This document shows positions 44,313-55,280 of a DNA stretch of 64,000 bases, piece after piece. The notes beneath the pieces are model-generated. The model was not told the DNA's origin. It saw nothing but the letters and a program-made list of their open reading frames with translations, and made no database searches. Made by a program: the position numbers and the translations under genes. The stretch is from Asterella californica (lineage: Eukaryota; Streptophyta; Marchantiopsida; Marchantiales; Aytoniaceae). The stretch lies in assembly GCA_036924285.1 (NCBI GenBank), contig JAYKYS010000004.1, positions 21,236,001 through 21,300,000 on the forward strand. The letters are read 5' to 3'. How positions within the stretch are numbered: the first letter of the stretch is position 1; the number at the start of each line of letters is the position of its first letter.

Positions 44313-46210
44313 CTACTCTAATTGCTCGGATGCAATCCACATTTGATCCGCTCCTACCTGAACTCCTAACTCGGATTCTGATAAGCTGAGAAGCCTTGCA
44401 ATTACCTTGGGTGTCACTGAGGTGGCTTCTTCCTCAACATTCGTCGCTGGCTCTGCTGCTGCTGCTTCTGCTTTGGAAGACGAAAGCGTCTTCTGAGAAG
44501 CTGGGTCGACTTGTGCTTCCTCGCTCTTCTGAGGCACTAGTTCGACACTAGGAGTCATGGTGACCTCATAGGGATCCGGGGAAGTCGCTTCCTCCACTCG
44601 GAATACCTGAGAAGACAGCTCTTCTTCCTGTCTTCCAGAAGACATCTTGTTTTCCGGGGCTTCTTCCGGAGTCTTCTCGGCTTCCAACGCTGTCACTATC
44701 AAGTGGACAACGAGGTCAAATTCCTCTTTCTCCAAGTCTGATCCGGTCGATGGCACGGGAGCTTGAGAAGATGCAGTTACGGGTGACGGAATCAAGGGAA
44801 GACCATAGAGTGTCTTCACTCTCTCTATCTGTCGATCCAAGTATCGGAACATGCTCTCCTTGCACTCTACCAACATCGCTTTGAACTCATCGTCCCATTC
44901 CCTAGCTAAGGTAAGAAGCTTCCTACCCGCAGTGAAGTTGAACTTCTTCCGAAGCGCTTCCACCGTCTGAGCTAGCATCCCCTGCGCACGAGCTTCCGCT
45001 GCTTCTCGCTGCGTCTTCTCGGCTGCAGTCTGCGCTTCTGCGACTTCCCGCAGTGTCTTCCATGTCGTCTTCTTCTCTGCAAGGGCGGTGATCTTACCTC
45101 AAACTCGCAGAACCTCCTGGTCACGCTGCTGTAAACGCGCATGCAACTCCTGGTTGCTCTTCTTCAACTACGCTAACTCCTTGGCAGAAGCGGCTGCTTC
45201 CGTCTTGTACTTCGCTGCGAGCTTCTTCGTGGTGCGGAGGTTGGCTTCTAGCGCTTCTACCTTCTTCTGCCCTTCTTCCTGCCGCATCAGGGTGCGCAGA
45301 CCAAATCCAGGTTGTAGTGGCTTCTCCTGAGTCATCGCTCTCTTCTCCATCAACTCCATAGCTGGCTGGATCTCCGAGTGAAAGAAGGCACTGAACTCCT
45401 CCAATCTTCTTCTCGTGGAAGACAAACTCATCCCCACGATTCGATCGGAGGTGCCTTCCTTGTCTTCCAGAGACAAGGATGCCTCTTCCACCACTATGAT
45501 CTTCTGTTTTTGTGCACGAGAAGATGCTACTCTTCTCATCTTTCGGGGTGGAAGATCTCTCCCCATGGCGGAAGGGGTCCTCTTTACTGCGCTTCCTCGC
45601 ATCGCAGTAGGAGTATCCATCCAACCTTCGTCTTCTGAAGTCTTCAGAAGACTCCCTGGTGTTGCAGAAGTGGTCTATTGTGCAGCTCGGGTACTCAATG
45701 GCTCCTCCTGTGAGTCGGACTCCGATCCAGATTGAATGATCGGGAAGGAGGTGGTCTTCCTAGGTACACTCCTAGGACCCATCTTCCTTGGTGGTGTCGC
45801 GTCTTCCGACCCACTGGAGTCGTCTTCCTTCATCAGAAGCGTCTTCTGATGAGTACCAGACCTCATCTGCGACATCAGAGTGGGAGGGGGAGTCATCGCT
45901 GCTGCTCGGTCGTCTTCTCCCGAGATCTCCTCCTTCGTCTCGTGCTGCCTTGTTGGTCCATATCTCGCCAACTGATCTTCCGTGAGATCCCCCTTGGCCA
46001 CGTACAAGAACAAAAGAACGGAGTAAGATGTCCTCCTGCCGGGATACCTAAGTACACCAGCTCTGTCTGTACATATGCATGGAAGAACGCACCCCAGTTG
46101 ACATTCTCTTCAGCACACACTGCTTCCAGGAACTCCACGTTCTGATCTCCAAGGTACCTCGTCTTCTGCGCCTTCCCCTTAGGAAAGAGGTGAAGGAACA
46201 GCTTTGCCAG
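44313..46210 (-). pseudogene. Coiled-coil protein pseudogene of an element-associated plant family
   Basis: One minus-strand frame runs from about 46014 to 44313 with only three nonsense codons (TAG near 45675, TAG near 45168, TGA near 45097). Upstream in another frame, FLEAVCAEENVNWGAFFHAY and QTELVYLG (46050-46138) join GRRTSYSVLLFLYVAKGDLT in the main frame through a small shift near 46050. That part resembles the 'putative plant transposon protein' domain common in plant genomes. Next come a low-complexity acidic/Ser region, a long Ala/Glu/Lys coiled coil (RTTKKLAAKYKTEAAASAKE, REVAEAQTAAEKTQREAAEA) and an E/S-rich tail ending ASEQLE. It is probably the accessory ORF of a retroelement or a repeated gene. 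The stops are consistent with CAG/CGA to TAG/TGA. Confidence 0.55.
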
Positions 46211-48576
46211 AAGACGCTTCTGCGGCTCCGATAAGATTCAACCTTCCATCCGTTTCTTCCCTGCTTGTCCTCCAAGAAGAGACAAGATGTGCTACCCGGC
46301 ACATGCCACCTACCCGAGATCATGGGTAAGATCTTCTTCTCAAGCCAATAACCTCGGTTCTCAGATTCTGACCTGTGAAAGATCCTGCGCCATCACTCCT
46401 CTGTCCAGGAAGATGGTCTTCCTCGAGCTACTCCTGCCGTCGCAGGTACATGATTGCGAGGCGATAATGCTGCCCAAACCTCCTCCAGAAGACCCTGGTC
46501 GGCGAGGTTCTAATCCCACAGGAAGAAGTCGAGACCCAACTCCTTGATGAAGGGTTTGGCCTCGACCAATTCTGCTGCCGGTAACACCAACCCTCGAGGA
46601 TGCATCGACATACTTGAAATTCTGTTGCACTAAGCCTCACGTACTTACTGTGAGCCGAAGGCTCAGTCCTTCCCAAGTTCTCACAGTCTAGCTTCCACTC
46701 TCAAAAGACGAATCTAGTCTTCTAGAAGACAACTACTCCGTCTTCCGGGATTCTAACAGTGCTTCCTAAGTAGTTCTCGTCTTCCGAGCTATATCTAAAC
46801 AATCCTAACTAAGCAAGGCCTCGCATGGATTCCTAAGAAGACAACACACCTTGCATTACATCTTACTTCCTAACAGAAGATACAAGATATGCGAGAAGTA
46901 GAGTGTATGAAAGGTTCAAAAGATGATCGCGGGCTCCTGCGGTGACAAAGACCTCTGGGAAGACTCCCGAGACAGCTTCGATTCAATAACATTCTCGGAA
47001 GACTTCTCGAAGTCAGGCTTCCCTTCACTGGTCTCACCTATCTTCTGGTTCCTACACGCAATCTAACCTCACAACAGACACAAGACACTCGCACTCTGTT
47101 CTTCCGACTCCTCGCCTCTCATACACACTCAGAAGAAGCTTGCTGCATGATGGGAAGACATGGCCCTCGACCATTCTCTCCAGATTCTGCCAACAAGACT
47201 TCTCACAACTCTCTTCTAAGTTCGGGAAGAAGAAGGAATAGGCTGCTATGGGTCGGACAGAAGAGACCCGTAACGGACCCTCACGTCTTCTCGTGCATTC
47301 TGCCAGCTTTTCCAATCTTCTAGTCTCTCCATGAAGATGTGGATTTGAGAAGCTTGGAAGATCGGGAGGCACAGACCTGGTTCCCAACTTTCAGCTTCTC
47401 GAAACAATAAACAACTCACCAAGTCACTCAGGATTCGTACCAAGCCTCTCTCAACACAAAAGCAAATCCAATCCACTCTCGATACGAATTGCACACAATC
47501 GTCTTCCGAAGACTTCAGACATCTAGAAGCGTCTTCCGAAGATGTTTATATCTTCTGAGGCGTCTTCTGTTCAGAGATTCAGGAGTAGAGGTGTGATAGG
47601 ATAAGGAAATTGATAGATGCGGGATCGAATTTGAGGACGATGGACAAGGAAGCTCGATTGCAACTCGGGAAGAGCTAGAAGATGACTGTCAAAAATTAGA
47701 CAGCGCTTTTGAGGATGATGGATAGGGAAGCTCGATTGCAACTCGGGAAGAGCTAGAAGATGACTGTCAAAAATTAGACAGCGTTTCTGTGCCCAATTTC
47801 ACAGAAGGAAAAATACGGGATGGAGAATCGATCGATCAGTTTGCCTGCAAACAACCGGAGAAGTGCGGGGGATACCAAACAAGAGGTGAGAAGCAGGGTG
47901 GAAGGGAAGAGAACATGGGAAGGACCTCAAACAATCTTCTGTCTGCTTCCGTTGTGTCTTCTGTCTTCTGTGTTCTTCCGGCTCCGACCCTAGCTCTAAT
48001 GCGACTCCACAAAGCTGCTGCTGCCGTTAATGTCTTGCCACTCCTCAATCGAACAAGACTCCACCTCCGATTACTCTCAGTCGTCCTTCAATGTCTACTT
48101 CTGGGAGTCTTCAGAAGACTCCTTCAGCTCGATGTGCTTCCTACCCTCAGCAATTCACCTTCGTCTTCTTTCTAGCTGCGAATCGATCTCGACTCTACTC
48201 AATTTCACTCTGCTGACCCTCACTCAATTCGATCACCTCTTGATTCGATCTTCTAGGCACAAACGACCTCGATGCGGGAAGCGGTAGTGTTCCTGCGCTA
48301 ATGCACTCCCTTCATATCTTCTCGCACAGTTTAGGAGTTCTCGACCTACTCGACCTTCCTGACCTACCTACTACCTTGGTGATACATGGTAGGTACACCT
48401 ACTCCTTTACTGGGAAATACGCGGTTAGGCTTCTGCGGTCGCTGTCTCCCGGAAGATACGTGTCTTCCGTCTTCCGCCATCTTTCGTCTTCGAAAGACAC
48501 AACTGAGAAGACGCTTCTCGGAAGACGGCCGTCTTCCGAAGAAGTCAACTTCTTGTTGCGAAAAAGATCGTAAAAT
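46211..48576. other. GTCTTC/GAAGAC-rich DNA without a recognised gene
   Basis: The hexamer motif continues at high density on both strands, for example CGTCTTCCGAAGAC at 47500 and several copies at 48460-48545. Frames are many because of this composition, but none has recognisable content. A 78-bp tandem duplication lies at 47633-47788. Confidence 0.4.
47633..47788 (+). repeat. Tandem duplication, 78-bp period, two near-identical copies
   Basis: GAGGA-GATGGA-A-GGAAGCTCGATTGCAACTC begins at 47633 and 47711. Both copies end ...AAAAATTAGACAGCG. Only a few positions differ, so the duplication is recent. Confidence 0.9.
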
Positions 48577-48660
48577 ACTGACGCTAAAGTGCGAAAGCAT
48601 GGGGAGCAAACAGGATTAGATACCTTGGTAGTCCATGCTGTAAACGATGAGTGTTCGTTC
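48577..48660 (+). pseudogene. Fragment of organellar small-subunit rRNA (probable mitochondrial rrn18 insertion, NUMT)
   Basis: About 84 nt match the universal 16S-type core: ACTGACGCT, GCGAAAGC, GGGGAGCAAACAGGATTAGA, GGTAGTCCA, GTAAACGATGAGTGTTCG. From memory of plant mitochondrial 18S, the last part (GATGAGTGTTCG) fits mitochondria better than plastid. Differences from the expected core (CCCTGG to CCTTGG, CACGCCG to CATGCTG, CGTG to CATG) are transitions, as in methylated nuclear DNA. The flanks are unrelated, so only this core was transferred or has survived. Confidence 0.85.
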
Positions 48661-48846
48661 ATCTTTCTTCTAAGGAAGCCGTAATCTTAAGTAACAAAGC
48701 TTCTTCAGTTATACAAACAAGTTATTAACCTTAAAAATTTCAAAATTTCATGAATCTTGTAAATTGTGGACACCACACTAACATCGAGACTAAACCAAGT
48801 TCTAGAACATATAAAAGTTTAATATTCATCTAAGGCGGATGCTGGC

Positions 48847-50064
48847 TGTGGAAATATCGTGTGCTGAACAAAGACAAGAAAGAGAGAGACAAGCACGAGA
48901 ACGAGCGTCACTTTACCAACTCTCAATTTATATACACTGCCGGTTCTTTTTTCCTAAAAACATAAAACTGGGAAACATATCAGAGCGGTCTCTAATCTGC
49001 ATCAAAACCCTTAAAATGAGTCCCTGAATCTCAACCCAGACTCAAAACTACTGAAGTGTAGCTCAAAGAAAGAGAAACATCCCTTTGCTAACAAAAGAGA
49101 TGCAAAAACATCACATGATTCAAACCCTAGTCCAAAAAATGTCCATCTACAAGCCCTTATCTAAAGCTAGCTACCACAAGCTGTACATAACCGCTAGAAC
49201 TCTAACGAACTCAAAAGGACGAGAACCGTAGCGATAAAAACCTATCTATAAACTTTTTTCTGTCGTCAAACTGTCTTCAAATGTCGATAAGTCTTTCCTT
49301 CCTGGCTCCGTTGGTCCCAAGAACGCCCAAATCCGACTCCCAACAGCCGAGATATCGTCAATTTTGTCTCATATGACTAAACCTTCAAAAACTCCTTCTT
49401 GCGGTTTAGAATCACAGTCACCGTCCAAACGAATCGCTTGATCTGAGATCAGTCTTCTCTGGTAGGTAGATCTAGTTATCTTGAACCCAACGAGACTCCA
49501 AACAAGATGTTTGGAGTTCCTCTCACGAAATCATGCAAGAAATTTGACCGCAGGAAGTAAAAAATTAACGTAAATCAACTCCGTGCAGCTCAAACTCGCT
49601 CACCACCCCCAAACAACCCATCCAATCCACATACGGTCTTCTCTTATGCGTAGATGAAGTCCATGATCGCGTAAGCACCAAGAACAAAGAACTTGGCTCA
49701 CTATCGCGAAGAACAGTGAGCTAGCAACCTCAAGTCGCAAGCGATAAAATTTGACGTAATCACTTCCCTGCGAGTCAATTTCACCAAGAACCTTACATCT
49801 TAGCATATTACCAAGAACCACAAATACACAGTCAGCAATAGTAAGCTAGAGCTAAGGTTCATTTTCCCACTTTTTGAACCTCGTAACTTCACCACTTTGC
49901 GTCCAAATGAAATAGATGAAGTGCCAATGGAAAGCTGACAATGAGCTCTACCAATTCATGTAATGAAAGTGAAGATCCGAAGTTGTGTAAAATGAGCATT
50001 TTTGGAGCAATAATGGTAAGTATCAAAAATAGATTTTCATGTAGGAGCCGGTCCATGACACGCA
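48847..50064 (-). repeat. LTR-like copy related to the gypsy LTR at 56651-58612 (probable solo LTR)
   Basis: Collinear with the right-hand LTR over most of its length. Shared landmarks include ACAAAGACAAGA/ACAGAGACAAGA, CAGAGCGGTCT, TTTGCTAACAAA, AACGAACTCAAAAGGACGA, CTTCAAA-ACTCCT, TAGATCTAG-TA-CTTGAACCCA, AGACTCCAAACAAG, GGAAAGCTGACAA-GAGCTCTACC and GGAGCCGGTCCA-GACACG. It has one 157-bp-type unit where the other copy has three, and no adjacent internal region. The borders are approximate and no target duplication was found. Confidence 0.75.
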
Positions 50065-50252
50065 ACGTGGTACCAAATGCTGACATGACACTCATAGACA
50101 TAGAAAGATGTTGACTGTGTCAAACAAACTGACATCGCAAATACTGATTTGTCATATTGATGATGTGAACAGACGATAGAGATATGATGACATGGTGATG
50201 AGATGACGACATGCATGCACACTACATGACGATATGTAACAGAACGTATCTA

Positions 50253-51136
50253 GAAGTGATCCACCAATCACTTCACAGCACCCAACCGACTGATGACGAT
50301 ATCTCAGCTCAAGAGATGTGCTGGCAACGAGTATTTAAGATAGAAGGATGACAAACATTCAGAAATTTAGGATTTTGACGATGAGGTGTTGCACATTTTC
50401 TGCCACTATTATAAGATACATATGAGGGCAATGAGATGAGAGAATGGAGACAAAAGTGATCGAGCGATCACTTCTGCAACAAAGAGAGGACAGAGGAGAA
50501 AAGACGAGAATTGATCCATCGATCACTTCTAGAATGAACAAGATGAGTTTGGTACAGATTAAGAAAAATGACAAGAAGTGAATTCTCGATCGTTTCTCTC
50601 CTTACCGAGAAGAGTTCAGCATGGATTTCAAGAGATGATCCACCGATCATTCTAGAAGGTCAAGAGAGAGAGAAGGTAAAAGACAAGAAGTGATCTACTG
50701 ATCACTTCAGAAGTGTTGAGAGCGTTTGAAGTGAATCTCCGAAGTGAAACACTAATCACTTCTACTTGCTTTGGGAAGCTTAGCCTTTGACGCAGAGTAT
50801 AGAAAATGATGTTTTCCATCACTTCTTTTGGGGTTTACCCAGGTGTTACACCTCCAAAAGGAGTTTGAGAAGAGATCCATGTATCACTGCTATATGTATC
50901 ACTTCTCGAATTTTATCATTCGTGGAAGTGAAAAATCTATAAAATAGTAATTTTTTACGAGATGTAGTCAAGGCTATGAGACTCAGTTGAAGAAGATCTT
51001 GGTACCTTTGGAAAGATAAGGGTGAGATCTTTCCGATGCCACCAAGATATTTAGATTTGGACTTGAATTGAGTTCAATGCACATTATGTCATTCTTTACT
51101 TGGATTAGTTGGGAGAAGTGATACATGGATCACTTC
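50253..51136. repeat. Array of 22-nt palindromes, consensus GAAGTGATCNNNNGATCACTTC
   Basis: Copies lie at 50253-50274, 50453-50474, 50508-50529, 50575-50596, 50632-50653, 50687-50708 (perfect 9-bp stem, TACT loop), 50741-50762 and 51115-51136, with a variant at 50868-50904. From 50453 to 50741 the spacing is 54-67 bp, with G/A-rich spacers that also look related. No other DNA in the window has this motif at such density. Confidence 0.85.
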
Positions 51137-51139
51137 CTT

Positions 51140-53496
51140 TTTTTGATATGGTTGTATATTTCTTTAGCCACTGGAGGTAAACTTGAGATCATTGTGAAGG
51201 TTTTTTCTGAGTACTTCTCACTGAGATTGATAGATTTGGATTTAGAGTAAGAGCTTAAAAACCACGGACTCTAAAAGTCTTGTTGTAATTAACTTGTAGA
51301 TGAAGCTTATAAATGTAAGTAAATTCATTTTTGGGTTGGAGAAGATAATTTTGGTGTTGGCTGCATTCGTTCTGGTCTGACGATAGCTCTCACAACCAAA
51401 TCTCACAGCCGATATCTATTTTATGCATAGACACACTTCACGCAAATAGCGATATGATAACATAAGAACTATGACTTTCCAAAAATCATTTTTTATCTTG
51501 AAGTGTATCACTATTAAATTTCATTAACATACCACTACATTAAGTATCAAATATCACTCCTACTACATTACTACCATTACATTAGTACAAAATATACATA
51601 TCTTCCATGAGAAGATCTCACAAATTAAAGAAAAGAAAGAATCTTATTGTACGTAACAGGTTGCTGTATAATTTAAGTGGTATTTACGACTGATTCTATC
51701 GATCAATATGAATGCATGCAAAGCTGAGTGGATAGAAAAGAATAAGTGTCAAGGAATTTGTTGGCTTCGTGTGAAAAAAAGCTAGCACTATTCATCGATA
51801 TGAGAAAGTGAAAGTGTACATAAGCTGGTGGAAGAAGCTAAGCTTTATAACGTATTTAAAGTAACTTATGTTAAAAAGAACTACTTAAGGGTTAAATATG
51901 CAATTCTATACGAAAAAGAATTAAAAGTCGAAGATGCAACTTTATACGTGAAGGGTGAAGGGTTCAGTTTACAACTCCAAGTAATCTCTTTTCTAGTTCT
52001 TTTTACTTCAAATTAGCTAGTGAACGTGGCGTTAAATATACCACCTTCACACATGCACGCAATTTATCATCAATATTTAACGTTCACATGTTCAATCTCT
52101 CGATGATCAAAAGTGGAAACAAAGCAACTAATTTCAATTTGAAACACACCATTTATCACTCTATTGCATTGATTATTAATGTACTTCTGTGAGTTTTGAT
52201 GGTCGACATTTTACTCGATCGCTTAAGCTTATTTATCTTCATCTCTGTTTTTGTACAAAGGTCATACGATATCTCTACATGTGTTCTCTAAAATGTAGTA
52301 TAACAAAAACGTGCTTGAAATTGTAACTCTCGATATCTCAAGTTACCAAGAGTAAATTAAGTGTTGATGTTTGACACTTAAGCATATTCAAATTATTTTG
52401 TCGATATTTTTGCATGTCGTATGTCGAGTATGCTCTCTCAAGATAGTTTAAATGTTTGCATTTGGTGAGCTTTTGGTACTCATGAATTGAGTCATCTAAA
52501 AATTTAGTTGATTAATATTAGAACATAGCGATGGATGTGAAAGATAATAACACATCATTAATACTTACGAGTGTGCCATATGTATCTTGAGATAGCATAC
52601 CAAAGTACTTGCAACAAGTGCTATGTGTGTGCGACAAGTAAACATACGCATGTTAACTTAAGATTCACTTTCAGACCACAAAAGAGGAGGTAAGGATGAA
52701 GAAAATCAATCATCGTCTAGAGACGTTGGATCGACTAAGAATTTTAGAGTAACATAATGATTGAACTTAATCAATTCAATCATTCCTAAATATAAACATT
52801 AACCTTAGAAGACCCAGACAGTATCATATCGATGTCTATGTGCAAACAAGAAACTGATAGAGTCTCAAATCATCAAATCCAAACTAACCGACAAAGAACC
52901 ATCAGCGACTAATGAAGCTAAGTACATTTTTATTGGAAATTAAGTTTCACTTTTGGTAACTAGCAAGATGTTAGGAAGATTAGATGGTCATCGATGTATG
53001 TAGTCTAGGATATAATCCATTATTTAAAGCTTTTTAGAACTCATTTGTAGTTCGGCTCAAAGATCTCACTTGCAGTAAGAAACTATTTGTTCAAGTAGAC
53101 TAAGTCAAATTAGTATGGAACCATTTGATGTGAGTCGATAATGTTATTTTGAGAATAAAAGATATGAGATCTTTATTTTTCAAAATAGTTGCTTTGTAAT
53201 TAGCTTTGAGGTCGCTATATGACAAGATTAAGTTCAAACAATAACATGTAGTTGATAAGATCAACTAAATATGGGGTTGGGTTGAGTTTCTGAAATCATG
53301 AGAATAGCACTTTTAGGACAAAAATCAAGAAGGTCTGATCAAAATCTTGCTTAAAGATTGAGATGTTCCTTGTCTATTGTTTGAAGATGTTGAATGTGAA
53401 TCAAGTTTAGGATGGTGTCATTCGTAGACAACCAGTGGTGTTTCTGGATTCAAGAGTCCCCACCACGTGAAAGTTATAATTGTTATCGAATTCAAC
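51140..53496. other. AT-rich DNA; LTR-end-like sequence at 51.25-51.36 kb, no gene recognised
   Basis: Directly after the palindrome array, 51255-51360 has a short inverted pair (GGACTCTAAAAGTC), then a T/A-rich stretch, resembling the R-like end of the block at 33.0 kb. The rest holds no supported frame. Confidence 0.35.
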
Positions 53497-54158
53497 AATA
53501 TAAGCAAGATGCAATAGATGATATTTTTACGCTCTGAATTTTCATGGTTGAGATTTCACATTCAAACTTGCTCCTTATAATACAAATAAATTTAAGATGT
53601 CTTTGCTTGATCTTTCCATGGTCAAGACTTAAGTCGTGTCAATCTTAGACTAGTTGTACTTTCATATTTTCAATTGTTAAAATTTTAAAGTATAGTTTTA
53701 AAATCACTCTTTTAAATTCAGACTGAACTGTAGTATCAACTGTCGAACACAATAATGATTAATTTTATTATTTATTATTTATTATTCACACAATTAATTG
53801 TAATCATCGTGACATCTCGTTATCATAGGATTCAGCACAAGTTTTCATGAGAAGTAAAATCACCACCAGAAGTTATTAATTGTGTGAATAATCAGTCACT
53901 TATCGAGCATCGACAATTGAAATTACAGTTCATTTTGAATTTAAAAGAGTGAATTTAAAATTATATTTTAAAATATAAACAATTATAAATATGAAAATAC
54001 ATCTAGTCTAACATTGACATGACTTAAGTCTTGACCATGGAAAGATAAAGCAAATACATCTTAAACTCATTTTTTTTATAAGGAGCAAGTTCGAACGTGA
54101 AGTCTCAACCATAAAAAATTTAGAGTATCAAAATACCATCTATTGCATCTTTATTATA
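53497..54158. mobile_element. Foldback element, ~660 bp, ~300-bp inverted arms
   Basis: The left arm (53497-53798) and right arm (53875-54158) are imperfect inverse complements around a 76-bp centre. Clear pairs are GCAATAGATG/CATCTATTGC, CTCCTTATAA/TTATAAGGAG, CTTTCCATGGTCAAGACTTA / TAAGTCTTGACCATGGAAAG and ATTATTCACACAATTAAT / ATTAATTGTGTGAATAAT. It is very AT-rich and non-coding. It is either a foldback/MITE or a head-to-head insertion of one element. Confidence 0.75.
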
Positions 54159-54369
54159 AATAAATTTCTAAAATACTATTTCTAATATCCTAAACTCTTG
54201 ACCATTAGAGGATATGAGTTACCTTCTATATTTATACTAAGTCTTGTGTAGAGGAGAAGGATCGAATTACAAGTCTCTATTGTCAAGAGTTTGCATTACA
54301 AAAGTTACAAACTGGTTAGCATATTACAGTAGTATAGTAAAATTTGAAATAGAGTATATTCAAAGTCTT

Positions 54370-55280
54370 GAAGTCTCGATCATCGAAAGATGTGAAGTAC
54401 ATCTTCAAGTTATATTTTTATATAGGTGTTGTATAGTTGTTCAAGTTGTATAGGAGAAAATTTCAACGTCAAGTCGCAATCTTGAAGAGTTGAAAAATAA
54501 AAAAGTACTAACTATTTGCAAGTTGTGATTTGAATGAATATATTTGCAAATGGAACCTTGAACTCTCGACCATCGAGAGATGTTGACTACATCTTAGATA
54601 TATTGGTTGGTAGAGAGATGTAAACATTTAGTAAAAGATTTTGAATACAATACACTTAAGTGTTATTTGTTCATGAAAGGACATTCAAATCTTTGATGAA
54701 GGTATGGACTCCCAATCATCAAGGGTACTGATTGATAATGTGCATATCAAAACTGAATAATGAAAACTAAAAAAGATAATATAAATTATAATGACTCTCA
54801 ATGATGAAAGTTTCATAATGTCTGAAAAGCAGCAAAACTCAAACTTCTATGACATTTTTAGTTTTTTGTACATAATATGTAACTCTTGACATCTAAAAGT
54901 TCCACTTTTGTATATTATTTAATGATAAATTTGATAAATCAACAACTCAAGGTCATCATGATTTCAACTTATAGAAAAACTAAATAAAATATTTGATGAA
55001 TGAGTAGCTCTCGATCATCGAGACTTTAAGTACTATTAGAGAACCGAGATAATTTGAAAAACAATTATCATTTGGATCATCGAACTAACTTTTAAACTAT
55101 GTTTGAAATATACAATTTACACAGTGAACTCTCTATCATCGAGAACGATCTCCACATGTCATTGGAGAAAAAAATATTTTTTGAACAATCATCAAAAACA
55201 CTTTTTGCTCATTGTTACGGTCCCATCATTTTATTTTAATAGAAAACTTAGAAAAGAAAAATAACTCTCGATCATTACGA
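54370..55280. repeat. Degenerate repeat with CTCTCGATCATCGAGAG palindromic core
   Basis: The best copy is CTCTCGACCATCGAGAG (54563-54579). Others are near 54373, 55008-55023 (CTCTCGATCATCGAGA), 55130 and 55264, with weaker ones near 54708, 54790, 54895 and 54945. Spacing in the later part is about 118-134 bp. Confidence 0.5.

Noticed and set aside
43591..48619. Many plus- and minus-strand frames in the GTCTTC-rich region
   Set aside because: They arise from the skewed composition. Only the minus-strand coiled-coil frame at 44.3-46.1 kb has domain-like order.
50453..50762. CRISPR-like layout: 22-nt palindromic repeats with 33-45-nt spacers
   Set aside because: The host is eukaryotic, there are no cas genes, the repeats are degenerate and the spacers look related to each other. 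A tandem repeat with a conserved palindrome explains it.
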